Shown: piece after piece, positions 7,756-15,826 of the stretch
Numbering within the stretch: position 1 is the stretch's first letter
How the letters are laid out: every line of letters starts with the position of its first letter
NCBI RefSeq assembly: GCF_004762045.1
Contig: NZ_SJOM01000007.1
Location: 2,136,431-2,200,430, forward strand
DNA from: Mycobacterium sp. DL99
GTDB taxonomy: Bacteria; Actinomycetota; Actinomycetes; Mycobacteriales; Mycobacteriaceae
Direction: 5' to 3'
DNA: 64,000 bases
Position numbers and translations under genes: made by a program
The notes under the pieces: model-generated
The model's input: the letters and a program-made list of their open reading frames with translations, nothing else
Database searches by the model: none
What the model was told of the DNA's origin: nothing

Positions 7756-9138
7756 CTAACCCGTTGCGGCCGTGTGCTCCCCGTGCCCCGGATGCTCGGG
7801 CAGCGTCAATCCCAGATGCTCGCGCAGGGTCGTTCCCTTGTAGTCGGTGCGGAACACACCGCGCTCCTGCAGGAGCGGGACGACGCGCTCGACGAACGGG
7901 TCGAGCCCGCCCGGGGTGACGTGGGGGACCAGGATGAATCCGTCGCTGGCATCGGATTGCACGAGATGGTCGATCGATTCGGCGATCGTGGCGGCCGACC
8001 CGACGAAGTTCTGCCGCCCGGTCACCTCGACGATCAGCTCACGGGTGGTCAGGTTCTGTGCCTCGGCCTTGGCGCGCCATTCGTTCGCGACCGCGATCGG
8101 GTCCCGGTGCATCCGCACACTGGCCCGGCCCTTGGCGATGGTGTTCTCACCGATCACCGGGTCGACCGAGGGTAATGGCCCGTCCGGGTCGTGATCGGAA
8201 AGGTCCCGGTTCCACAGCTGTTCGAGGAACTTGATCGCGGTGGCGGGGGACACCTGGGCCAGACGCACCTCGTGGGCCAGGTCGGCGGCCTCGTCGTCGG
8301 TGTCCCCGAGGACGAAGGTGGCCGCGGGCAGGATTAGCAGCTGGTCGTGACGGCGGCCGTGCTTGGCCAGGCGGCCTTTGACGTCGGCATAGAACTTCTG
8401 ACCGTCCTCCAGCGTCCCGTACCGCGAGAAGATGGCATCGGCGGCCGCCGCGGCGAACTCACGTCCGCGATCGGAGTCCCCGGCCTGGAAGATCACCGGA
8501 CGCCCTTGCGGGCTGCGGGGGACGTTGAACCGGCCACTGATATCGAAATGATCGTTGCGGTAGGCGAACTCGCCGGCAGCCGGATCGGACAGGAATGCAC
8601 CCCGGTCTTTGTCGGCGACGACTTCGTCACCGTGCCAGGAGTCGAACAACGTATGGGTGGCGGCCAGGAAGCTCTCGGCGCGCTCGTAGCGCTGGTTCTC
8701 TGGCAGGAAGCCGCCGCGGCGGAAGTTCTCGCCGGTGAAGGCATCCCAGGAGGTGACGACGTTCCATGCGGCCCGGCCGTCGGACAGGTGGTCCAGCGAG
8801 GCGAATTGCCGTGCCACTTCATAGGGTTCGTTGAAGGTCGAGTTGATGGTGCCGGTCAGCCCGAGCCGATCGGTCACCGCGGCCAGCGCCGCCAACACCG
8901 TGAAGGTGTCCGGGCGCCCGACGACGTCGAGGTCATAGATCTGGCCGCCTTGTTCGCGCAGTCGCAGCCCCTCGGCCAGGAACAGGAAATCGAACTTGCC
9001 GCGTTCGGCGGTCTGCGCGAACCGGACGAACGAATCGAATTCGATGTGGCTGCCGGATTCGGGGTCGCTCCACACCGTGGTGTTGTTGACCCCCGGGAAA
9101 TGTGCGGCCAGGTGAATCTGTTTGACGGGCTTGCTCAT
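7756..9138 (-). CDS. NtaA/SnaA/DszA-type FMN-dependent monooxygenase
   Basis: This 460-residue LLM-class flavin monooxygenase belongs to the nitrilotriacetate/dibenzothiophene-sulfone/dimethylsulfide branch. Visible hallmarks are FDFLFLAEGLRLR, the NEPYEVARQFASLDHLSDGRAAWNVVTS core and QAGDSDRGREFAA. It should use reduced FMN from a separate reductase to oxidise a sulfur- or nitrogen-containing small molecule. It follows a second LLM oxidoreductase gene by 19 nt and is probably co-transcribed. The ATG at 9138 gives the family N-terminus (KQIHLAAHFPGVNNTTVW). The substrate is unknown; sulfonate or sulfide scavenging is plausible. Confidence 0.88.
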   Translation of the reverse strand: MSKPVKQIHLAAHFPGVNNTTVWSDPESGSHIEFDSFVRFAQTAERGKFDFLFLAEGLRLREQGGQIYDLDVVGRPDTFTVLAALAAVTDRLGLTGTINSTFNEPYEVARQFASLDHLSDGRAAWNVVTSWDAFTGENFRRGGFLPENQRYERAESFLAATHTLFDSWHGDEVVADKDRGAFLSDPAAGEFAYRNDHFDISGRFNVPRSPQGRPVIFQAGDSDRGREFAAAAADAIFSRYGTLEDGQKFYADVKGRLAKHGRRHDQLLILPAATFVLGDTDDEAADLAHEVRLAQVSPATAIKFLEQLWNRDLSDHDPDGPLPSVDPVIGENTIAKGRASVRMHRDPIAVANEWRAKAEAQNLTTRELIVEVTGRQNFVGSAATIAESIDHLVQSDASDGFILVPHVTPGGLDPFVERVVPLLQERGVFRTDYKGTTLREHLGLTLPEHPGHGEHTAATG

Positions 9139-9157
9139 GGGCGTTTCCTGGTCCGTG

Positions 9158-10318
9158 TCAGACGGTCGTGTAGCGGTTGGCGGGGCGGGTGAGGCCGAGC
9201 AGCCCACGCAGCGTGGATGCTTCGTAAGCCTTGCGGAACAGACCGCGGCGCTGCAGGTCAGGGACCAGTGCATCGGTGATCTGCTGCAGGTCGTGTGGCA
9301 GGGATGCCGGGCGCAGCCGGAAGCCGGTGGCGCCGGCGGTGTGCCAGTCCTGCAACAGATCGGCCAATTGGCTCGCTGTCCCGACGAAAATCTCAGCGTC
9401 ACTGCGGTATTCGGCGCCGGCTAGCTCATCGAGGCGGTCGCGTCGGGCCTGCGCCGCATCGGTCGTGTCGTCGAGGAACACCACCAGGTCGGCGAATGCG
9501 CGCACCGGCGGGGCCTGCGTGGGGCGGAGCACGGCGATGGTGTCGACCAGGGCGGTGACTTCGTCGGGGCTGTGCGGGGTGACGAAGCCGACGTCAGTGT
9601 TGTCCGCAATGAGTTGGTAGGCGGGGTCGACGTGGCCGAGCGCGGCCACGATGGGTTGTCCCTGCGGTGGCCGCGGGGTGATGGAAGGCCCCTTCACCGA
9701 GAATGTCGCGCCCTCGAAATCGATGTAGTGCAGTTTGTTTCGGTCGATGAACCGTCCACTGGCCACGTCGCGGATCTCGGCGTCGTCCTCCCAGCTGTCC
9801 CACAAGCGGCGCAGCACTTCCACGTAATCCGCTGCTTCGCCAAACAATTCGGTAGTGAGCGTGGCGCGGTCCTCGGGCAGTTCGCGCCGGCCGAAGTGGG
9901 CTGCGGCATCCCGGCGGGAGGACACCTGGACCCGTACCCCGGCCCGGCCGGTGCTCACGTAGTCGAGTGTCGCGATGGCCTTGGACGCGTGGAACGGCTC
10001 GGTGTGGGTGGTGACGACGGTGGGCACCAACCCGATGTGTCGGGTGCGGGGCGCGACGCGCGCCGCGATGAGCACGGCGTCGAGGCGGCCGCGCACTCGG
10101 TCGGTGCGGTCGTCGGGGCGGAATGGATGATCGGACTGCAGTGTGAGTCCGTCTTCGATCGTGACGAAATCCAGTAGGCCGAGTTCCGCCAGGCGGACCA
10201 GGTCGGTCCAGTACCGCGGCGAGAGTGTTTCGCCCGCGCGGGCCAGCGGCTCGCGCCAGGATGCCGGGTGCCAGCCGGTGCCATCGAGTGCGACGGCGAG
10301 GTGCAGTGGGGTGCCCAT
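9158..10318 (-). CDS. LLM-class flavin-dependent oxidoreductase
   Basis: The 386-residue protein has the luciferase-like fold: HLAVALDGTGWHP at the start, FVTIEDGLTLQ, IGLVPTVVTTHTEPFHASKAIATLDYVS near 95-125 and GRAGVRVQVSS following. It is a paralogue of the downstream monooxygenase. Its C-terminus (GLFRKAYEASTLRGLLGL) mirrors that of its partner (GVFRTDYKGTTLREHLGL), as in tandem pairs for organosulfur use. It is probably FMNH2-dependent. No ABC transporter or flavin reductase lies next to it, which is unusual for this type of operon. Confidence 0.85.
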   Translation of the reverse strand: MGTPLHLAVALDGTGWHPASWREPLARAGETLSPRYWTDLVRLAELGLLDFVTIEDGLTLQSDHPFRPDDRTDRVRGRLDAVLIAARVAPRTRHIGLVPTVVTTHTEPFHASKAIATLDYVSTGRAGVRVQVSSRRDAAAHFGRRELPEDRATLTTELFGEAADYVEVLRRLWDSWEDDAEIRDVASGRFIDRNKLHYIDFEGATFSVKGPSITPRPPQGQPIVAALGHVDPAYQLIADNTDVGFVTPHSPDEVTALVDTIAVLRPTQAPPVRAFADLVVFLDDTTDAAQARRDRLDELAGAEYRSDAEIFVGTASQLADLLQDWHTAGATGFRLRPASLPHDLQQITDALVPDLQRRGLFRKAYEASTLRGLLGLTRPANRYTTV

Positions 10319-10368
10319 CGACGGTTCTCACTTTCGGTCGCGGTCTCTGGCGACAACGCGAGCTCACA

Positions 10369-10384
10369 CCCGGGTAATCCCGGG
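10369..10384 (-). promoter_or_regulatory. Hairpin in the leader of the monooxygenase pair
   Basis: CCCGGG-TAAT-CCCGGG forms a 6-bp GC hairpin 51-66 nt upstream of the start at 10318, within a 154-bp gap. It could be the terminator of the methyltransferase gene upstream on the same strand or part of a leader RNA. I looked for the SAM-riboswitch core and did not see it. Confidence 0.35.
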
Positions 10385-10472
10385 CGGGTGCCGGTGCGAG
10401 TGCCCAACCCAGTTTGACCTGCCTGAAGAGATCGGCGCAGGGTGATGCGAAACCGGTGATGGTCGGCGGGGG

Positions 10473-10985
10473 TCAGGCCTGGGCCCAGGGTGTCACCCGG
10501 GGAATCCACCGCGGCACGTGCCGGCGGTACGCCTCGTACTGCGCGCCGAACCGCCGGAGGAGGTGCGGTTCCTCGATGGTCGGGATGGCGATGGCGACGA
10601 TCGTGGCGAACAGGGCGAACCAGGCGAACAGCCAGGGGGAAGCCGTAGCGACGGCGGTACCGAGCTGGATGCAGAACACCGCGGTCATCATCGGGTTCCG
10701 GACGTGCCGATACGGTCCCCGCAGGACCAGGTGGACCGGGGAGCCGATACCCAACGTGCCTTCGCCGACGTGGTCGAACAACACCTCGGTCCAGACCAGG
10801 AACCACAGCCCGAGCGCGATCAGTGTTCCTCCGACGAGGGCGAGGAGGAGGCCTGCCGGGGTGCTGAGGTCGGGTGCTTTCACCCCGGTAAGCCAGATGA
10901 TCAGGCCCGGAATGAAGACCGTCATGGTGGCCGGGGCGATCAGCACGGAGATCAGGTGTCGCCACCAGAGGCGCCGATTCGTCAT
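10473..10985 (-). CDS. ICMT/PEMT-like membrane methyltransferase family protein
   Basis: This 170-residue protein has about four membrane helices. The C-terminal signature of the isoprenylcysteine carboxyl methyltransferase/phospholipid methyltransferase family is present: GPYRHVRNPMM near 100-110 and EEPHLLRRFGAQYEAYRRHVPRW near 138-160. Such proteins use S-adenosylmethionine to methylate lipid-linked substrates; the bacterial substrates are mostly unknown. It faces the TetR gene at 11073 across 87 bp with two matching operator-like palindromes, so it is very likely that regulator's target. The start at 10985 follows AAGAAAGAGT, a plausible ribosome site. Confidence 0.82.
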   Translation of the reverse strand: MTNRRLWWRHLISVLIAPATMTVFIPGLIIWLTGVKAPDLSTPAGLLLALVGGTLIALGLWFLVWTEVLFDHVGEGTLGIGSPVHLVLRGPYRHVRNPMMTAVFCIQLGTAVATASPWLFAWFALFATIVAIAIPTIEEPHLLRRFGAQYEAYRRHVPRWIPRVTPWAQA

Positions 10986-10994
10986 GTCGGACTC

Positions 10995-11018
10995 TTTCTT
11001 CAACTCATGTTGAAGAAA
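10995..11018. promoter_or_regulatory. TetR operator candidate 1 (24-bp palindrome)
   Basis: A perfect inverted repeat TTTCTTCAAC-TCAT-GTTGAAGAAA lies just upstream of the methyltransferase start. Its core TCAAC-N4-GTTGA recurs at 11045. Two identical cores between divergent genes, one encoding TetR, make this a strong candidate for autoregulation and repression of the methyltransferase. Confidence 0.75.
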
Positions 11019-11044
11019 AACGCTACGCTCGCCTCCTGCACAGG

Positions 11045-11058
11045 TCAACGGGTGTTGA
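11045..11058. promoter_or_regulatory. TetR operator candidate 2
   Basis: TCAAC-GGGT-GTTGA repeats the core of the larger palindrome 45 bp away and sits 15 bp upstream of the TetR start at 11073. It probably mediates autoregulation of that gene. Confidence 0.65.
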
Positions 11059-11072
11059 AGTAAGCTCCGGCC

Positions 11073-11669
11073 ATGTCGGAGACCCGGCGGAGCGGCCGGT
11101 GGCGCACCGGTCAACCGAACAAACAGCGGATCATCGATGCGGCGCGTGAGCACTTCATGCGCGACGGCTATGAACGCGCGACGGTGCGCGGAATCGCCAC
11201 CGATGCCGGGGTCGATGTCGCGATGGTCTACTACTTCTTCGGCAACAAAGAGGGCTTGTTCAATGCGTCGGTGCTCGATACTCCGCAGCATCCGTTGCAC
11301 CAGTTGGCGCTGTTGCTCGACGAGGGCACCGCGGATATCGGCGCACGTCTGGTCCGTGACGTCGTCCAACGCTGGGACGCTGCCTCGTTCGATCCCTTGC
11401 TGACGGTGTTCCGGTCCGCGGGCATCCAGCCGATGGCGCGCAAGCTCTTACACGATTCCCTGGCCGGACCGGTGGCTCAACGGGTGGCGACGGAGTTCGG
11501 CGTCGACAATGCCGAGCTTCGAGTCGAATTGGTGACCGTGCACCTCGTGGGACTGGCGTTCGCGCGGTATCAGCTCAAGATCGAACCGATGGCGTCGGCC
11601 GGTATCGACGAGCTCGTCGCCTGGATGGGGCCGACCGTGCAGCGTTACCTGACGGATCCGAATCCCTGA
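11073..11669 (+). CDS. TetR family regulator (TetR_C_17-like)
   Basis: This 198-residue regulator has its helix-turn-helix at about 15-60 (KQRIIDAAREHFMRDGYERATVRGIATDAG then AMVYYFFGNKEGLF). The C-terminal domain resembles the common actinobacterial QPMARKLLHDSLAGP / LVGLAFARYQLKIEP type. It is divergent from the ICMT-like gene, with two TCAAC-N4-GTTGA operators between them. It overlaps the convergent nucleotidyltransferase gene by 25 bp at its 3' end. Confidence 0.88.
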   Translation: MSETRRSGRWRTGQPNKQRIIDAAREHFMRDGYERATVRGIATDAGVDVAMVYYFFGNKEGLFNASVLDTPQHPLHQLALLLDEGTADIGARLVRDVVQRWDAASFDPLLTVFRSAGIQPMARKLLHDSLAGPVAQRVATEFGVDNAELRVELVTVHLVGLAFARYQLKIEPMASAGIDELVAWMGPTVQRYLTDPNP

Positions 11670-12298
11670 GTCCGTAGTGGAGGCAACCAGGGATGGTCGG
11701 GGTAGAGCCGGGTCAGCCAGCTCAGGAGCCGTGTTCGCCCCGTGCTCGTCAGCCGTGGTGCCGCGCGGCGGAAGTCCTGCTCGTCCTTGGTCGCGGTGCG
11801 GTTCGCCTTGAACAGCAGCGCGGCTTCCGGCACCAGGTAAGGGATTCCGTCGCGGAAGCCGATCAATTCCTGGTAGGGCAACGTGATCGACGGATCGCGC
11901 CGGCACAACCATTGATCTCCGATATGGGGCTCGCGGAAGACATCGAGGTGATACCGCCCGGTGGTCGGGTCGCGGCACCAGGTTTGGTGCAGGGCGGGGT
12001 GATCGCTCACGTCCGGGTACGGCCACAACCGGCCGTCGCCCGCCACGTCCCATTCGAATTCGTCCAGTGCGGCGGCGATCTGCGGAAAGTCTCGGCGGGG
12101 AACGGCAATCTCGATGTCCGCGTGTGGCCGCGGCGGATCACCGAGGTACAGGTCGATCGCCCATCCTGCGGCTACGCACCACGGAGTATCGACGCCGGCC
12201 AACCGGCGGGCCACCTCGGCCGGAGTCCATGGGTCCCAAAGCTGGTCAGCCTCATCGGCGCTGATCGCCAGGCCGTACGGGGGAAGGTCATCAGACAT
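11645..12298 (-). CDS. ANT(2'')-like nucleotidyltransferase, third gene of the Fic operon
   Basis: The 217-residue protein shows the nucleotidyltransferase core WCVAAGWAIDLYLGDPPRPHADIEIAVPR at about 40-68: a glycine-containing turn, then the H-x-D-x-E metal-binding motif. This resembles aminoglycoside 2''-adenylyltransferases and related stand-alone enzymes. The ATG at 12298 overlaps the stop of the Fic gene by 8 nt (an upstream in-frame ATG at 12304 adds two residues). It probably transfers AMP, or another nucleotide, to a small molecule or a protein. Linkage to Fic and a second nucleotidyltransferase suggests a shared nucleotidylation pathway rather than antibiotic resistance, but this is inferred. 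Confidence 0.75.
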   Translation of the reverse strand: MSDDLPPYGLAISADEADQLWDPWTPAEVARRLAGVDTPWCVAAGWAIDLYLGDPPRPHADIEIAVPRRDFPQIAAALDEFEWDVAGDGRLWPYPDVSDHPALHQTWCRDPTTGRYHLDVFREPHIGDQWLCRRDPSITLPYQELIGFRDGIPYLVPEAALLFKANRTATKDEQDFRRAAPRLTSTGRTRLLSWLTRLYPDHPWLPPLRTQGFGSVR

Positions 12299-13097
12299 CG
12301 GCATCCAATATCCTCTGTGGCCGCAGCCGTCCGCGCAGCACCGCCATGATCGGGCGCGGATCGGCGCGCCCGTCGCGCCGGAACGGCATCGAGTCCCGGG
12401 ATGCACCGATCCACTCCGAACGGGACAGGTCGTCGAGGAACAACCGGCGTCCGGCCCGGCCGGCTAGCAGGTGCAACAGCAGCGTTCCGGTGCGCCCGTT
12501 GCCTTCTCGGAACGGATGGATCTGGTTGTAGTCGGCATAGATTCGGGCCAGTCGATAGGACAGCGTGCCGTCGTCGATCCCGGTGCCCTCGTCGGTGAGT
12601 CTGCCGATCTCGGCGTGCAGTGCCTCCAGGGCGTGTGGAATGCGGGCACACGGGCCGAAAGCGCTGTCACCTTTGCGGAGTTCGACGATGCGCGGCTCGC
12701 CTGCCCACGCGTACACATCTCCGAACACATGCTGATGCAGCGACCGGATGTCCAGATCGGTGTCCTGGGTTCGCAGGTGCACCTGCAGGATTCGGCCGGC
12801 GGTTGCCACGAATTCCAGCTGCCCGAGCACGGTGGCGTCCTGCACGCCGAAGTTGTTGCGCAGCACCGACGTTCCCGGGATGAAATACGGCCGGCGGCGG
12901 GCGAACGCCCGGCGGCGTTGCGGTGGGTTGCAGATTGGGAGTTGGCGCCCCAGGTACTCGCCGAAGGTCACTGCGCCGGTGAGCAAGACGGTCAGGGAAT
13001 CGATCTGCTCCGGTGTGGGCTGCCAGCCCTCCAGGCGTTCGGAGGCGATGGTCTGGGCCAGGGCATGACGGTCGGCCCCATCGAGTTCGGCTACCAC
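12291..13097 (-). CDS. Fic/DOC AMP-transferase with VbhA-like N-terminal inhibitory helix
   Basis: The 268-residue protein has the Fic active-site loop HPFREGNGR at residues 194-202, carrying the catalytic His and the Gly-Asn-Gly-Arg anion site; the second Arg of the classic HPFx(D/E)GNGRxxR is Thr-Gly-Thr here. The flap and upstream ADYNQI helix look normal. Residues 15-50 resemble the VbhA antitoxin domain, including S19-x3-E23-G24, which fits the inhibitory (S/T)xxxE(G/N) motif that blocks Fic ATP binding. This would be a self-inhibited Fic enzyme that adenylylates proteins when the helix is displaced. The GTG start overlaps the preceding gene by 7 nt. Confidence 0.85.
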   Translation of the reverse strand: MVAELDGADRHALAQTIASERLEGWQPTPEQIDSLTVLLTGAVTFGEYLGRQLPICNPPQRRRAFARRRPYFIPGTSVLRNNFGVQDATVLGQLEFVATAGRILQVHLRTQDTDLDIRSLHQHVFGDVYAWAGEPRIVELRKGDSAFGPCARIPHALEALHAEIGRLTDEGTGIDDGTLSYRLARIYADYNQIHPFREGNGRTGTLLLHLLAGRAGRRLFLDDLSRSEWIGASRDSMPFRRDGRADPRPIMAVLRGRLRPQRILDADV

Positions 13098-14110
13098 GAG
13101 GAGAACGTCGAGGTCGACGCCAGGTAGTCGAGTTTGCGTCGGACGCCGGTGAGTTCACGCCCGATGCTGCGCAGGGCGGTGCGGTCCTGTGGCGGGAGTT
13201 CTGACAAATCGACCCGCTCCGCGAAACCGGCGGAGTCGCCGTCGGAAGCCGGCCAGCGGGCGGCCCGCACCCGCCAGCGGATGCTCGACCCGATCGCGTG
13301 ACATTTCGCGAGCACCCGGGCGTCGTCGGCATCGAGGTAGCGGGTGCCGGCCGCCGCGGCGATCCGGTCGGCGGTGGGCAGTGCGTCGGACCCGCAACTG
13401 AGCGCGGCCCAGCGTGCGATGCGGACAACCGGGTCCACCGCGGCGAGTTTGATGTCGACGCTGCCCTCGCCGGACGTCAGCGCGCGTAGCCGAGACGGGA
13501 CGTGGGCGCGGGCGAAGGTGGAGTCCTGCAGCATCGCGGCCAGCGCCGCGGGTTGCGCCCGCGCTGCGATACCGACCTGATCACGGATGTCAGGTCCGTC
13601 ACCGACGGGGACGGCGTCGGCCAGCAGACCGATCATCACCACACCGCGATCGGCTGCCGGGTCGGCGGCCCACCGGCCGATGCCGACCGCCCAGTCCTGG
13701 GCGGTGCGGTTGAACCGCACCCGGGAGGCGACTGCACCGTTGTCGTCGGCACGGATCCCGCAACAGGCCAGCAGATCGTGGACATGCGCGGCCTGAGTCA
13801 GAGCCGACTCTGCTGTCACGTCGGGGCTGCGGACCACCAGGGTTTCCAGGTCTGATCCCGGCAGTGCATCGCCGCGGCCGACGCTGCCCGAGGTGTACCA
13901 GTAGAGGCCGGGGGTCACCAACCGCGCTGCGGTCGACAGCGCGGCGCGGACCACGGCCGACCACGCCTCGGCGACCGAGGCGGCCCCGACGCGGGTGTCG
14001 ATCACTTTTGTCACCGCATCGTGGGCTGCGGCAGCGGCCGTCACCAGGTCGCCCTCGCTGTCCGCGGACGCAATCCGCCGGCGGGCATCGTCCAACGGAG
14101 CCACAGCCAT
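13091..14110 (-). CDS. DUF294-like putative nucleotidyltransferase, first gene of the Fic operon
   Basis: The 339-residue protein carries a nucleotidyltransferase motif at residues 75-89 (GSVGRGDALPGSDLE), the GSxxRxE...SD pattern of DUF294/GlnD-like enzymes. An all-helical C-terminal domain resembling DUF294_C follows. No CBS or cyclic-nucleotide domain precedes it, so it is shorter than many family members. It leads a three-gene operon with Fic and a second nucleotidyltransferase, each overlapping the next. The likely activity is nucleotide transfer to a protein, tRNA end or metabolite; the substrate is unknown. The ATG at 14110 is the only reasonable start after the domain boundary. Confidence 0.7.
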   Translation of the reverse strand: MAVAPLDDARRRIASADSEGDLVTAAAAAHDAVTKVIDTRVGAASVAEAWSAVVRAALSTAARLVTPGLYWYTSGSVGRGDALPGSDLETLVVRSPDVTAESALTQAAHVHDLLACCGIRADDNGAVASRVRFNRTAQDWAVGIGRWAADPAADRGVVMIGLLADAVPVGDGPDIRDQVGIAARAQPAALAAMLQDSTFARAHVPSRLRALTSGEGSVDIKLAAVDPVVRIARWAALSCGSDALPTADRIAAAAGTRYLDADDARVLAKCHAIGSSIRWRVRAARWPASDGDSAGFAERVDLSELPPQDRTALRSIGRELTGVRRKLDYLASTSTFSSW

Positions 14111-14218
14111 GTCGGCGATTGTGACAGGCGATGGGTCCGGTGAGGATTCGGCAACCCAATGCTTACTGCTGGCTACATGAACGAAACACGTGGGTGACAG
14201 CTCGGACACGCCGAGAGG

Positions 14219-14242
14219 CTTATCTGTCAAGTGACAGTTAAG
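14219..14242. promoter_or_regulatory. Near-perfect palindrome before the guanidine/urea-type operon
   Basis: CTTATCTGTCA-AG-TGACAGTTAAG is a 24-bp palindrome with one mismatch, 40 bp upstream of the permease ATG at 14283. Further TGACAG copies lie at about 14121 and 14195. It looks like the operator of a dimeric regulator that controls the nitrogen operon; no regulator gene adjoins it on this side. Confidence 0.55.
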
Positions 14243-14282
14243 GAGCTGGCGGCATCGCCCCCGAGCCTGAGAGAAACGCCTA

Positions 14283-15823
14283 TGACCAGCAGCGCTACCG
14301 AGAGACGGCACGATGTGGCCGACCGGTCTGGCGACCGCGACGACCTGGCCGAGTTTGGTTACGACCAGCAGTTGCACCGTCGGCTCGGCAAGTTCGAATC
14401 GTTCGCCGCGGGCTTCTCGTTCGTGTCCATTCTGACCACCATCTTCCAGTTGTTCGGCCTCGGGTTCGGCTTCGGCGGCCCCGCCTTCTTCTGGACCTGG
14501 CCCGCGGTGTTCCTCGGCCAGTTCCTCGTTGCGCTGTGCTTCGCCGAGTTGTCCGCGCGCTATCCGATCTCGGGGGCCATCTATCAGTGGTCCCGGCGGA
14601 TGGGCGGCGAGGTGATCGGCTGGTTCGGCGGCTGGTTCATGATCCTGGCGCAGATCGTCACCGCCTCGGCTGCGGCGATCGCGCTGCAGGTGGTGCTGCC
14701 CACGATCTGGTCCGGATTCCAGATCATCGGCGAGGACCCGGCCCTGACCTCACCGAGCGGGGCGGCCAACGCGGTACTGCTCGGCACGGTCCTGCTGGTG
14801 CTCACCACCACGATCAATTGCCTTGGTGTCAAATGGATGTCGCGCGTCAACAGCGCCGGCGTGATCTGCGAGATCGTCGGTGTCATCGCGGTCATCGGGG
14901 TGTTCTTCACCCATGCCCAGCGCGGCCCCCAGGTCGTATTCGACACCGGCCACGCCGGCGGCCAACCCGGCTACGTGTGGGCCTGGATCATGTCCGGGCT
15001 GATGGCGGCCTACGTCATGGTCGGTTTCGGTTCGGCGGGTGAACTCGCCGAGGAGACCCGCAATCCGCGTCGCGTCGCGCCCCGCACCATCCGTCTGGCC
15101 TTGTCGGTCTCGGCACTCGGCGGCGGCCTGATGATTCTGGGCGCGCTGATGGCGGCCCCGAGCCTGACCGACGGACGCCTTGCCACCGAAGGTCTGCCGT
15201 ACGTGCTCGACACCGTGCTGTCCTCGCCGTGGGGCACGGTCCTGCTGATCGATGTCTGCATTGCGATCACGATCTGTACCTTGGCAATTCAGACGGCCGC
15301 CTCCCGGCTGATGTTCTCGATGGCACGTGACGGGCGACTGCCGGCGTCGGCGATCCTGTCCCGGGTAAACAGCCACACCGGAACACCCATCTGGCCGTCG
15401 GTGCTCATCGGCCTGCTGTGCATCGGGGTGTTGCTGGTCAACGTCGGCAATTCGGCGATCTTCGCGACCCTGGCCAGCGTCTGCATCATCCTGATCTACC
15501 TCGCCTACCTGCTGGTGACCGCTCCGCTGCTGTATCGCCGGCTCAAAGGCTGGCCCGCCCAGCGCAATCAGGTCGATGCCGAAGGGTTGCCGCTGTTCTC
15601 ACTCGGCAAGTTCGGCCTCGTCGTGAACGTCCTGGCGGTGCTCTACGGCGCGGTGATGATCGTCAACCTGGGGTGGCCGCGCGCCGAGATCTTCAACCCC
15701 ACAGGTGAACTGCCGATCCTGCAATGGGCCGGACCCCTGAGCATCGCGGCCGCCGTCATCCTCGGCGCAGTGTGCTTCCCGCGTGGCAAGACCCACCCCA
15801 AACCCGTCACGATCGGAGCCTGA
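14283..15823 (+). CDS. APC amino acid/guanidine-type permease of the UAAP operon
   Basis: This 513-residue membrane protein has about 12 helices and APC signatures: GKFESFAAGFSFVSILTTIFQLFGLGFGFGG at about 35-65, SARYPISGAIYQWSRRMGGE and GSAGELAEETRNPRR. It belongs to the branch found with urea carboxylase-associated proteins. It is the first gene of a five-gene operon ending in allophanate hydrolase and should import the nitrogen compound processed there, possibly guanidine, urea or a derivative. The ATG at 14283 matches family N-termini; an in-frame GTG at 14231 lies inside the palindrome and is less likely. Confidence 0.85.
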
Positions 15824-15826
15824 CCG

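Noticed and set aside
10319..10472. SAM-type riboswitch in the leader of the LLM monooxygenase pair
   Set aside because: A GC hairpin is present, but the conserved SAM-riboswitch core segments were not recognisable on the minus strand.
11645..12298. Aminoglycoside resistance gene
   Set aside because: It has the fold and motif of ANT-like enzymes, but the operon with Fic and DUF294-like genes gives no support for antibiotic resistance.
14111..14282. Guanidine-I/II/III riboswitch before the UAAP operon
   Set aside because: The context invites it, but I could not find the conserved ykkC core or paired ACGR-loop hairpins; a palindromic protein site is seen instead.
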